A DNA stretch of 64,000 bases from Paenibacillus flagellatus. Lineage in GTDB: Bacteria > Bacillota > Bacilli > Paenibacillales > NBRC-103111. The stretch covers positions 434,001-498,000 of the forward strand of contig NZ_QJVJ01000001.1 of NCBI RefSeq assembly GCF_003217775.1. Reading direction: 5' to 3'. The notes below the pieces were generated by a model. The model saw nothing but the letters and a program-made list of their open reading frames with translations. It had not been told where the DNA came from and did no database searches. This document shows, piece after piece, positions 34,497-41,571 of this stretch (position 1 is its first letter; each line of letters starts with the position of its first letter). The position numbers were made by a program, and so were the translations under genes.

Positions 34497-35607
34497 GGTT
34501 CTTCACCCCGCGCACGATCGCGATCGCGTATAGGATGACCGGAATGAGGCCGACCGCGACCACCCCGACGTAGCTGACCGAATCGCTGAGCGTCGCCACC
34601 TCCTTGGCGTCCTCCGGGATCATCGAGATGATGTAGCAGACCGTCGCCACCGAAATCGCCCACATCTGCTTCGTCCCTTTCGGCACGAGGGCGTGCAGCG
34701 CCATGGACGCGATGTCGAGCGTCATGAAGGACGAATTGAAAATCGTCATCATCCAGATCGTAAAAAACAGCGATTCGAACCGCTCGAAAAATTCGCCCGG
34801 CACCTCGATGCCTTTAGCCAGCTCGACGGTGGGGTAGATGACCGAAGCCGTCACCTCGTTCGAGAACGAGGCGATGACGATCAAGTAGATCGCCAAGTAA
34901 AGCAAGAGCGGGAGGAAAACCCCGATGGCGGCCGATTTGGGCGCTTTGTCCGGCTTCATGAGCATCGGCGCGTAGAACAGCACGACCTCGAACCCGAACA
35001 GGGAGAAAACGCATTCCTTGCTCCCCGATAAAATTCCGGGCAGCGGCGTGACGAATAACGGCTTCAGGTGCTCCCAATGCATCGTAGGCAGGCTCATGAA
35101 CATGACGACGCCGACGATGGCCGTGACGAACGGAAAAAAAAGCAAATTCAACCGGATGAGACCGATCCGCGAGCCGCACACCGCATAGACGACGATGAGT
35201 ACGAAGGCGAGCGCAAGCACCTCGACCGGCGTCCGGTCGAACATGTACTCCCGCAAGATGCTCGAAATCGCCCGCACTTCGTAAGACAAGAAGAGAAGGA
35301 AGTAGATGCAGACGAGCACATGGATGACGGCGGCCACCGGCTTCGTGGCGATTTTGGCGCTGTATTCGAAGAACGAAATGCCGGGAAACCGGGCGGCCAG
35401 CTTGCCGAGCGTCCACGCCAAAGCGATCGCCGACACGCCCGCGATCAGGATCGAGATCCAGCCGTCGGACGAGCTCGTCGACTGGGCGATCAGCCGGGGC
35501 AACGACAAAATGCCGACTCCCATAATCATGGAGCTGACGGTAATGAACAGCTCGGTATCGCTGATCCGCTCGTCCCCATAACGAAAAGAATCCAATCGTT
35601 CTGCCAT
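34489..35607 (-). CDS. GerAB family spore germination permease
   Basis: 372 residues with ten predicted membrane helices of the amino acid-polyamine-organocation fold. The N-terminus RISDTELFITVSSMIMGVGI then LSLPRLIA is typical of GerAB/YndE-type proteins, which bind the germinant. AGGAGGGGCATT lies just before the ATG. It is the first gene of the operon; Ger operons usually begin with gerAA, which is missing here. The product may pair with an orphan GerAA encoded elsewhere. Confidence 0.94.
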   Translation of the reverse strand: MAERLDSFRYGDERISDTELFITVSSMIMGVGILSLPRLIAQSTSSSDGWISILIAGVSAIALAWTLGKLAARFPGISFFEYSAKIATKPVAAVIHVLVCIYFLLFLSYEVRAISSILREYMFDRTPVEVLALAFVLIVVYAVCGSRIGLIRLNLLFFPFVTAIVGVVMFMSLPTMHWEHLKPLFVTPLPGILSGSKECVFSLFGFEVVLFYAPMLMKPDKAPKSAAIGVFLPLLLYLAIYLIVIASFSNEVTASVIYPTVELAKGIEVPGEFFERFESLFFTIWMMTIFNSSFMTLDIASMALHALVPKGTKQMWAISVATVCYIISMIPEDAKEVATLSDSVSYVGVVAVGLIPVILYAIAIVRGVKNHG

Positions 35608-35692
35608 AATGCCCCTCCTTTACCGGTAGTATCCCCGGGGGAGGGCGATCTAACTCATACAGGGCGCTCGGAATCGGACGGCGAACAGAAAG

Positions 35693-35719
35693 AGACCCGC
35701 AACAACGGGTCGCGGGTCT
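35693..35719. other. Hairpin upstream of the germination operon
   Basis: AGACCCGC pairs with GCGGGTCT around an 11-base loop that itself contains a CCCG/CGGG overlap. It lies 86 bp upstream of the gerAB-type ATG. No clear T-run follows on either strand, so it is not a good terminator. The remaining sequence 35608-35858 shows no gene. Confidence 0.4.
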
Positions 35720-35858
35720 AAACGTTATATATGAAAAAAGGGGGTCGAGATTTATTATAGACAGGCAACGTTAAAGGAAGATGAAAACTATATTTCATTT
35801 TTGTTACAAAAAGCGATCGGGAGCCGTTCTTCCGTCCCCGAAGCATCCCGGGGAGGCG

Positions 35859-36374
35859 TCATTCGGCGTCCCGACAAGCGAGATCGAGCCGCATTTTGAC
35901 GGTCGTCAGCGCATGACCGTAGAACAGCTCCTGCGTCTCGCCTACGATCCGGAACTTCCTCGCGTCGTAGAACGCCCGGCCGTTCCGGTTCGAACGCTCC
36001 ACGTTCACGAACAGCCGCTTCGTCCCCGCCAGCCGGCCGATTCCTTCGGCCAGCAGCATGGAGCCGACTCCGGTCCTCTGCGCGTCGGGCATGATATAGA
36101 TCGCGCCGAGCTCCGCTTCCTCCGGGTCGCGCCGCGATTCGAAGAAGTTGGCGAACCCGACGATCCCCCTCTCCGACTCGGCCACAAGCAGCAGCGAGCC
36201 CCCCATTCGGCGCTTCAGCGCCTCGTCCGAGTAGAACGCGTCGAGAAAGCGCGTCCGCACCGGCTCCGGGATCACGCCCGCGTAAGTCGCGTGCCACGTC
36301 GTACGGGCGACCCGCCGGACGTCCGCGATATCGGCCTCCTGCATCGTACGGATCGATACGGCCATTCGTTCCAC
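35859..36374 (-). CDS. GNAT family N-acetyltransferase
   Basis: 171 residues. The acetyl-CoA-binding motif A is LGAIYIMPDAQRTGVGSMLL (Q/RxxGxG/A as QRTGVG), near residues 95-114. The C-terminal part has NRNGRAFYDARKFRIVGE. The start MERMAVSIRTMQEADIADVR is normal for the family. Substrate unknown; such enzymes acetylate amines of small molecules or protein N-termini. Single gene. Confidence 0.9.
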   Translation of the reverse strand: MERMAVSIRTMQEADIADVRRVARTTWHATYAGVIPEPVRTRFLDAFYSDEALKRRMGGSLLLVAESERGIVGFANFFESRRDPEEAELGAIYIMPDAQRTGVGSMLLAEGIGRLAGTKRLFVNVERSNRNGRAFYDARKFRIVGETQELFYGHALTTVKMRLDLACRDAE

Positions 36375-36430
36375 CCCGTTTCCTCTATGGCAACAGTGTA
36401 CCAGACGGCGGAACGTTTGATAAGACCGGC

Positions 36431-36958
36431 TCAGCCTTTCCCCGCGCCCGGAACCGGAATTCGCAGCAGCCGTCGGATCGTCGCGAGCAGCGCGATATTA
36501 ATGGCGTATACCGCGATGTAGACGATGAACGACCATTCCAGACGCCACCGGTTGTATTGGAATGTCCCGGCCTTGTCGGCCATCCATTCGAGCCCGGTCG
36601 TCAAGGCGGCCCAGCCCAGCACGAACAGGACGAGCGTCCATCCCCGAGGCTTGTGGCGGTCGTAATAATGGAGGGCGATGTAGGCGACGGGCGGATACGA
36701 GATGAAGTAAATCGCCAAGTCCATATATTCGAACCGCGGCGAATCGTTGACGTCGTACAGGTCGAGAGGCTTAACGCCGATCGTGAAATCGACCGACACG
36801 CCCAAAAAAATGTTGAACAGCAGAATAAAACCGGTCACGAACAACGGAAACCGATTCGGGAGCCATAACGCGTACAAGATGACGAACAAGGCGCTGATCA
36901 ACACAAACCATTCGTTCGCGTCAAAGGCGACGGCCGGAAACAAAATCATGGCGGACAC
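36431..36958 (-). CDS. CBO0543-type membrane protein
   Basis: 175 residues with five or six hydrophobic segments, from GTG 36958 or ATG 36949. The pattern WLPNRFPLFVTGFILLFNIF, a central DLAIYFISYPPVAYI with aromatic-proline motif, and WLEWSF/AINIALLATIRRLL near the end matches the CBO0543 family found in spore-forming Firmicutes. Function unknown. Its start lies inside the end of the upstream gene (about 30-40 bp overlap), so the two are translated together. Confidence 0.72.
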   Translation of the reverse strand: MSAMILFPAVAFDANEWFVLISALFVILYALWLPNRFPLFVTGFILLFNIFLGVSVDFTIGVKPLDLYDVNDSPRFEYMDLAIYFISYPPVAYIALHYYDRHKPRGWTLVLFVLGWAALTTGLEWMADKAGTFQYNRWRLEWSFIVYIAVYAINIALLATIRRLLRIPVPGAGKG

Positions 36959-37427
36959 ACGCTTTCCTGATCAAATGGCGGCAAACCGCATACATCGCAA
37001 AGACGGCCCCGGCAATCGTCATCCATTCCAGAATCGAGTATGCGAAGGGCCAACGGACGAAGCGGATCAAGCCCAGCTTGGCGAGCAGCGCCTCTACGCC
37101 GGTCCAGACGCCGAAGCCGAGCGCCCCCGCCGTCACCCTCGCGGCGAGCGAGAGCCGGGCGTCCGCTCCTATTCGGACGAGCCATACGAAGAGGGCGGGC
37201 ATCAGCACGTCCCGGTTGACCGCCAACATCCAGAAGCCGACGCCTTCGTCCGTCGCTTCCTTCCATCGCAAGCAGAAGGCGACGATGACGAACGATTGCT
37301 GCACGATAACCGAGGCGGCCATGAACAGCGCGGCCGCTTCGAGCGGATGAAGCACGCTTTTCGTCCGAACGAGCGACAGCAGAGCCGCAATTCCCGCAAT
37401 CGCCATTACGACGAGATAAACGGACAT
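36921..37427 (-). CDS. Polytopic membrane protein paired with the CBO0543-type protein
   Basis: 168 residues from ATG 37427 (MSVYLVVMAIAGIAALLSLV), with GGGAGGGAA upstream. About five hydrophobic segments. It resembles its downstream neighbour in size and topology but a specific family is not recognised. The overlapping gene arrangement suggests a two-protein membrane complex. Many Bacillales carry such pairs of small membrane proteins of unknown role. Confidence 0.6.
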   Translation of the reverse strand: MSVYLVVMAIAGIAALLSLVRTKSVLHPLEAAALFMAASVIVQQSFVIVAFCLRWKEATDEGVGFWMLAVNRDVLMPALFVWLVRIGADARLSLAARVTAGALGFGVWTGVEALLAKLGLIRFVRWPFAYSILEWMTIAGAVFAMYAVCRHLIRKACVRHDFVSGRRL

Positions 37428-37595
37428 ATCGTTCCCTCCCCGGGACGGTCTGTCTCCATTGTTTCCCAAACGGCGTTCGCGAATACAACGCCCGTTCGAC
37501 AGCATTCGCACGGAAGAAAATGAAACGATTGGCGAAGTCCGACCGTATTACGGAAAAACGGCAGCGGCAGAGGACGGAACGGAGGGGCGAGGACG

Positions 37596-38477
37596 ATGCG
37601 GAACCGGATCGGGAAACGGTTGGAAGGAATACAGGCGGCGGCGGGTATCGCCCTGCAGCGATTGCGGGAAGCGGCGTTGGACCGGCCGCTGCGCCCCGGC
37701 GCCGCAATCGGCGGACGCTATCGCGTCGAGCGCGTGCTCGGCATCGGGAGCTACGGCATCAGCTACTTGTGCGCCGACCTTCACGACGAGGGTGCGCCGT
37801 GTGTCGTCAAGCAGGTAAAGCCGAGCAAGCGCGGCGGACGCAAAGGGAAGCCGATCTTCGAGCGGGAAGCGGCGACGCTCGCGGCACTCGACCATCCGGG
37901 CGTGCCGAAGCTGCTGGGGCGTTTTCGGGAGCGGCGGGATTTATTCCTCGTCATGGAATACAAGCGGGGACGGAATTTGGAGGACGTCCTGTTCGCGGAC
38001 GAGCGAACCTTCGCGCTGCCGGAAGCTCTGCGGCTCTTGCGACGGCTGTCGGACATCGTCGCCTACGTGCACCGTGCCGGCTTCGTGCACCGGGATATCC
38101 GGATTCCGAACGTCATGCTGAGGGAGGACGGCACGCTGGCGCTGATCGATTTCGGGCTCGCATGTCCGGTATCGGACGAACCCGTCGACGGAGAAGAGAC
38201 GGAACGATACGCCGAGGAGAAGCGGATTCGGCGGGAGCCTGTCGCGGCCAGCGATTTTTACGCGCTCGGTCATTTCCTGCTGTTTTTGTTGTATGCGGAG
38301 TTCGAGCCGAAAGAGAATGAGCCGGAACGCGGCTGGGAGGAGGAGCTGGACCTCCCGTCCGGCGTACGCCGCTTCATTCGCCGGCTGCTGCAACTCGACG
38401 AGCCGTTCGGCGATATCGGAGAGGTCGTCCGGGAGCTGGACCGGCTGATCGAACAAACGCCCGCGAAGCCGGAATAA
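37596..38477 (+). CDS. Soluble Ser/Thr protein kinase (YbdM-like)
   Basis: 293 residues. A 35-residue basic N-terminal extension precedes the kinase domain. The glycine-rich loop is VLGIGSYGISYL (about 47-58), the ATP lysine is in CVVKQVK (about 70), the catalytic loop is HRDIRIPNVML (His165-Arg166-Asp167) and the metal site LIDFGLA (about 183-189). The canonical HRDLKxxN lysine is replaced by arginine. There are no PASTA repeats or membrane segment, unlike PrkC. It resembles the small soluble kinases YbdM/YabT of Bacillus, linked there to sporulation-stage phosphorylation. Monocistronic with its own terminator. Confidence 0.88.
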   Translation: MRNRIGKRLEGIQAAAGIALQRLREAALDRPLRPGAAIGGRYRVERVLGIGSYGISYLCADLHDEGAPCVVKQVKPSKRGGRKGKPIFEREAATLAALDHPGVPKLLGRFRERRDLFLVMEYKRGRNLEDVLFADERTFALPEALRLLRRLSDIVAYVHRAGFVHRDIRIPNVMLREDGTLALIDFGLACPVSDEPVDGEETERYAEEKRIRREPVAASDFYALGHFLLFLLYAEFEPKENEPERGWEEELDLPSGVRRFIRRLLQLDEPFGDIGEVVRELDRLIEQTPAKPE

Positions 38478-38494
38478 CCGGTCGCGGGCGTTTT
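38458..38494 (+). terminator. Terminator overlapping the kinase stop codon
   Basis: CGCCCGCGA-AGCCGG pairs with CCGGTCGCGGGCG, and TTTTCG follows. The 5' arm lies in the last codons of the kinase gene. Confidence 0.78.
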
Positions 38495-38560
38495 CGATCG
38501 TCAAGGCGGCCGCCCGCCCGGGCGAAGCCGCCGCGAACGGGGCGCCGATCCGGCTCTAAC

Positions 38561-39088
38561 CTACAAGCCCGCCCGTTCGCGAAGCGACGCAATGTGCGCC
38601 GTATGGTGTTTGCCGTGCCAGGCGTACAATCCCAACGTATAGTCGAGCCGCAGCGTCCTCCCCGTCTCGGGGTGGACGAACGTGCGGGCGAAATCGGCGT
38701 CGTCCATCGCTCTCAGCAGGATCGCCCATCGTTCGTGAAGCGCCCCGATCAGTGTGAGCGATACGCCGACCGGCGCCCGAAAGCCGTCCTCGAGCAGCGC
38801 CCATCTTCCTTCGGCGTAGGGCTTGATCGTCGGATTATCCTCGGTCAGCGCGAGCTTGAATCGCGCATAGCTTTGCATATGACTGTCCGCCACATGGTGC
38901 ACGACTTGGCGGACGGTCCACCCGCCCTCGCGGTAAGGGGTGTCGAGTCCGTCTTCGTCCAGCCCGCCGACCGCGGCCGCGAGCCGGTCCGGCAGGACGG
39001 CGATGTCATCGATCCAAGCCGCCCTCCGGGAGGGGGGCGCGTCTCCCTCCCATACGAATTTGCCGATCGGATAGCGCCGTTCGTCCAT
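38561..39088 (-). CDS. DinB/YfiT family putative bacillithiol transferase
   Basis: 175 residues, the full length of YfiT/BstA-type proteins. The start RYPIGKFVWEGDAPPSRRAA matches the family's R-PIG-F motif. The three metal-binding histidines lie in VRQVVHHVADSHMQSYARFK (first) and YAWHGKHHTAHI (second and third). The enzyme transfers bacillithiol to electrophiles or antibiotics in the cytoplasm. It follows the GyrI-like gene by 2 bp, so the two form an operon. Confidence 0.9.
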   Translation of the reverse strand: MDERRYPIGKFVWEGDAPPSRRAAWIDDIAVLPDRLAAAVGGLDEDGLDTPYREGGWTVRQVVHHVADSHMQSYARFKLALTEDNPTIKPYAEGRWALLEDGFRAPVGVSLTLIGALHERWAILLRAMDDADFARTFVHPETGRTLRLDYTLGLYAWHGKHHTAHIASLRERAGL

Positions 39089-39090
39089 CG

Positions 39091-39588
39091 TTACTCGCTC
39101 CCTTCCTCCTTGCGTCTGATCGGGCAGTAGACGAGAACTTCGTTGTCCTCGTCGTCCGGGTCGAGCAGCTTCGTCCGCTCCCCGTATCGTTCGAAGTAAT
39201 ACGTGACGTCGTCATAGACGTATCCGTTCTCCCGCATCCACCGGCTCGTCGCATCGTACGCTTCGACCTTGCGCTTCTCCGGTCCCCGGTAGACGGCCTC
39301 CGCATACAAATGCGGCACGAGATGGAGATGCACCATCCCGTGAGGAACGTTCGCGATAGGGTCGACTTCCAAGCATACGTAAAAGTCGAGCGGACCGGGG
39401 TTCCCCTTATAATTCGGAGGCGAAACGCCATAGACGGTGCCGGGATCGTTCACATTGCGGATGTCCTCCCGCCGTCTCAGCAGATCGACATAAGCTTGGC
39501 GTACCGGGGCGCCCAGCCCGCTCATCGTTCCGGAAGCCCGGATGCCGACGACGGTAAAGGCGGGCATCTGTACGGCACGAATGTTCAT
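39091..39588 (-). CDS. GyrI-like/AraC effector-binding domain protein
   Basis: About 165 residues from ATG 39588 (MNIRAVQMPAFTVVGIRASG); a GTG at 39600 or TTG at 39624 is also possible because AAGGAG lies between them. The fold is the GyrI/SOUL effector domain: beta-strand FTVVGIRASG, YGVSPPN, FYVCLEVDP, LHLVPHLYAEAVYRGP and a C-terminal acidic strand EDNEVLVYCPI. There is no DNA-binding part. Stand-alone members bind or hydrolyse small lipophilic compounds. Operon partner of the bacillithiol-transferase-like gene, fitting a xenobiotic-handling pair. Confidence 0.82.
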   Translation of the reverse strand: MNIRAVQMPAFTVVGIRASGTMSGLGAPVRQAYVDLLRRREDIRNVNDPGTVYGVSPPNYKGNPGPLDFYVCLEVDPIANVPHGMVHLHLVPHLYAEAVYRGPEKRKVEAYDATSRWMRENGYVYDDVTYYFERYGERTKLLDPDDEDNEVLVYCPIRRKEEGSE

Positions 39589-39666
39589 CGTAAGTCCCAC
39601 TCGCTCCTTGTTTTCCTTCCCCAAGAAAGTAACGGACGAGCGAGCCGGTTCCTTACACCATGAAAA

Positions 39667-40662
39667 TCAAACGTCCGCCGCGCAGCGGAAGCCGATGTTG
39701 CCCGACGAGCTGTCGGGCGTATTGGCGCTGCGTGCCGCCACTCGGTACCGGTTGCAATACGACTTGTGGCACAGGTACGAGCCTCCGCGCATGCTGCGCC
39801 GGTCGCCGGAGACGGGACCCATCGGGTCGACCGGCGGGCCTTCCGCGTAATACGTGGCGCCGAACCAGTCGGCCGTCCACTCCCAAACGTTGCCCGATAC
39901 GTTGTACAGGCCGTAGCCGTTCGGCTCGAATGAACGGGCCGGAGCGGTGCCCGCGTAGCCGTCGCGCTTCGTATTGTGCTCGGGGAACGTCCCCTGCCAA
40001 ATGTTGCACATATGCTTGCCTTCCGGTGTCAGCTCGTTGCCCCAAGGGTAAACGTTGCGGTCCAGCCCTCCGCGCGCGGCATATTCCCATTCCGCTTCGG
40101 TCGGCAGCCGCTTTCCGGCCCAGCGGCAGTAGGCCGCCGCATCGTTCCACGTCACGTGCACGACCGGGTGGTCCATCCGGTCCTCGATCGTCGAGCCCGG
40201 CCCTTCCGGCTGGTGCCAGAAGGCGCCCTTCACTCCGAGCCACCAGGGCGTCCCTTGGACGCGTCCCATCAGGAACGGGGCTTGCCTCGGCGTCAAAAAC
40301 GATTCGAACACGTACGACCAGCCGAACTTCTCCGCTTCGGTTTTGTAGCCGGTCTGCTTGACGAACTCGGCGAACCGTTCGTTCGTAACGGTACAGACGT
40401 CGATGTAGAACGGGCTCAGCGTCACTTCCCGGACCGGCCCTTCGCCGTCCGCCGGAAAGCCGTCCTTGCCGCTGTTGCCCATCCAGAACGTGCCCCCGGG
40501 GACGAGGACCATGCCGTCCCGTCGAGCGGCGATACCGGACCCGGACGAACAGTCGGCCGCCGTCGGCTCCTCCGATGCGATTGGCTCGATCCGGCCGTGC
40601 CGGACGTCGCCGATCGTCGATCGACTCGCGGAGCCGCAGCAATGGTTCGAATGTTCCGTCAA
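39667..40662 (-). CDS. Formylglycine-generating enzyme (SUMF1) family protein
   Basis: 331 residues from TTG 40662 (preceded by GAGGGG); the open frame continues to 40947 but runs into a different, decayed gene. The family N-terminus contains HCCG, then GMVLVPGGTFWMGNSG near 70. The core has HPVVHVTWNDAAAYCRWAGK, RLPTEAEWEYAARGG, YPWGN and NVSGNVWEWTADWF. The active-site cysteine pair of true formylglycine-generating enzymes is present: YLCHKSYCNRYR (about Cys298 and Cys303). It converts a cysteine to formylglycine in type I sulfatases with copper and oxygen. No sulfatase gene lies in this window. Confidence 0.93.
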   Translation of the reverse strand: MTEHSNHCCGSASRSTIGDVRHGRIEPIASEEPTAADCSSGSGIAARRDGMVLVPGGTFWMGNSGKDGFPADGEGPVREVTLSPFYIDVCTVTNERFAEFVKQTGYKTEAEKFGWSYVFESFLTPRQAPFLMGRVQGTPWWLGVKGAFWHQPEGPGSTIEDRMDHPVVHVTWNDAAAYCRWAGKRLPTEAEWEYAARGGLDRNVYPWGNELTPEGKHMCNIWQGTFPEHNTKRDGYAGTAPARSFEPNGYGLYNVSGNVWEWTADWFGATYYAEGPPVDPMGPVSGDRRSMRGGSYLCHKSYCNRYRVAARSANTPDSSSGNIGFRCAADV

Positions 40663-40751
40663 CGCTATCCCCTCTTTTGCCGTGAAATGTCCGCTTTCGT
40701 CCATTTTATATAAAACGGCGGGGGCGTACAACGAAAATCGGTTCGACTCCG

Positions 40752-40947
40752 TTATTGGGCGAGCCGGACGATCGCGCTCTGGACATGCTCGGCATAGCGG
40801 ACCGCTTCCTTGCCCAAATCGGCCTCCGACGGGCTGTAGGAGACGAACGAAGGGAGGAACGTGCCGTTGCATCGGGTCAGCGTAGCTTGGATCGGCCTCA
40901 TACGAGCCATTCAGGTCCGGATGCGCCACGATCGCCATTATTCTCAA
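40752..40947 (-). pseudogene. NAD(P)H-dependent flavin oxidoreductase (YwrO/KefG-like), gutted remnant
   Basis: The reverse strand begins with MRIMAIVAHPDLNGS (start near 40938-40947), the N-terminal phosphate-binding strand of YwrO/KefG-type flavodoxin-like reductases. About 10 codons later the reading frame must change to give RPIQATLTRCNGTFLPSFVS and then YSPSEADLGKEAVRYAEHV, ending at TAA 40752-40754. That is the C-terminal end of the same family. Some 120 residues between them, including most of the FMN site, are missing. The gene is therefore a deletion relic. The following open frame fuses its start to the FGE gene only by chance. Confidence 0.7.
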
Positions 40948-41134
40948 AGCCGGTCACCTCACCGTTTCCGCAGGATGTTATCGCTACTGCACACCCTCAT
41001 TATTGGGGAGGTTTCCGGCCTTGAAAATTACGCATTTTTTTCGTACCTGGCCCTGCGAACCGTACCATTGGACGGTTTCCGGCTTTCCGCGGCATGGGAA
41101 ATCGTGCCGAATAGGCGTCGGTCGGTCCGCCTTG

Positions 41135-41341
41135 CTAGCTTTTGAACGATAGTCCGTTTTCCTGCAAAGCCTTCCTAAGGATCGGCAGCGATTTGGGCCC
41201 CATGCCGTGAAATTGCAAAATGTCTTTTTCACTATAGGTGGAAAGCCGCTGCAAAGTAGTGATGCCGTTGTGCTCGAGCGCCCGTCTGGCCGGTGCCGCA
41301 AGCAGGGAAAGAAATTCGCTCTCGGGCTTGCTTGCTTGCAT
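41135..41341 (-). CDS. Small helix-hairpin-helix (RNA polymerase alpha-CTD-like) protein
   Basis: 68 residues with GGGAGATCAGGAC before the ATG. The sequence PARRALEHNGITTLQRLSTY followed by SEKDILQFHGMGPKSLPILR is the alpha-CTD type helix-hairpin-helix fold (GxxPxSLPxLRxAL). Free-standing copies occur in many Bacillales and may bind DNA or partner proteins. Alone on its strand. A TATAAT near 41402 lies close by but faces forward. The region 40948-41134 shows no convincing gene. Confidence 0.85.
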   Translation of the reverse strand: MQASKPESEFLSLLAAPARRALEHNGITTLQRLSTYSEKDILQFHGMGPKSLPILRKALQENGLSFKS

Positions 41342-41571
41342 GTCCTGATCTCCCTCTCTCTATTCTTCCTTCGAGCCCCCGTCGGTGCCCGTTCTTTTAA
41401 GTATAATACGCGCATTCGCGACAAATTTCTTACGGATTGCCGATTCCGCCGGTTGGGCTGCCGGTCGGCGCCGCTCCTTTTCTTTTCAAGCCCGGTGGGA
41501 ACATGTAAAATAAGGGTACTGCGTTTCGACATTCCGCAGCGTTATGCTGCCGGCGATAGGAGCAACCCACG

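Noticed and set aside
35693-35719. Terminator upstream of gerAB
   Set aside because: There is a good stem but no T-run on either strand and no gene ending next to it, so it is listed only as a hairpin.
39667-40947. A 426-codon FGE frame beginning MRIMAIVAHPDLNG
   Set aside because: The first part is the start of a decayed flavodoxin-like reductase. FGE-type sequence begins after TTG 40662, which has its own ribosome site.
40984-41532. 182-codon reverse frame ending KCVIFKAGNLPNNEGVQ
   Set aside because: It overlaps the well-supported helix-hairpin-helix gene in another frame, and most of it has shadow composition. The tail looked gene-like but no start or family supports it.
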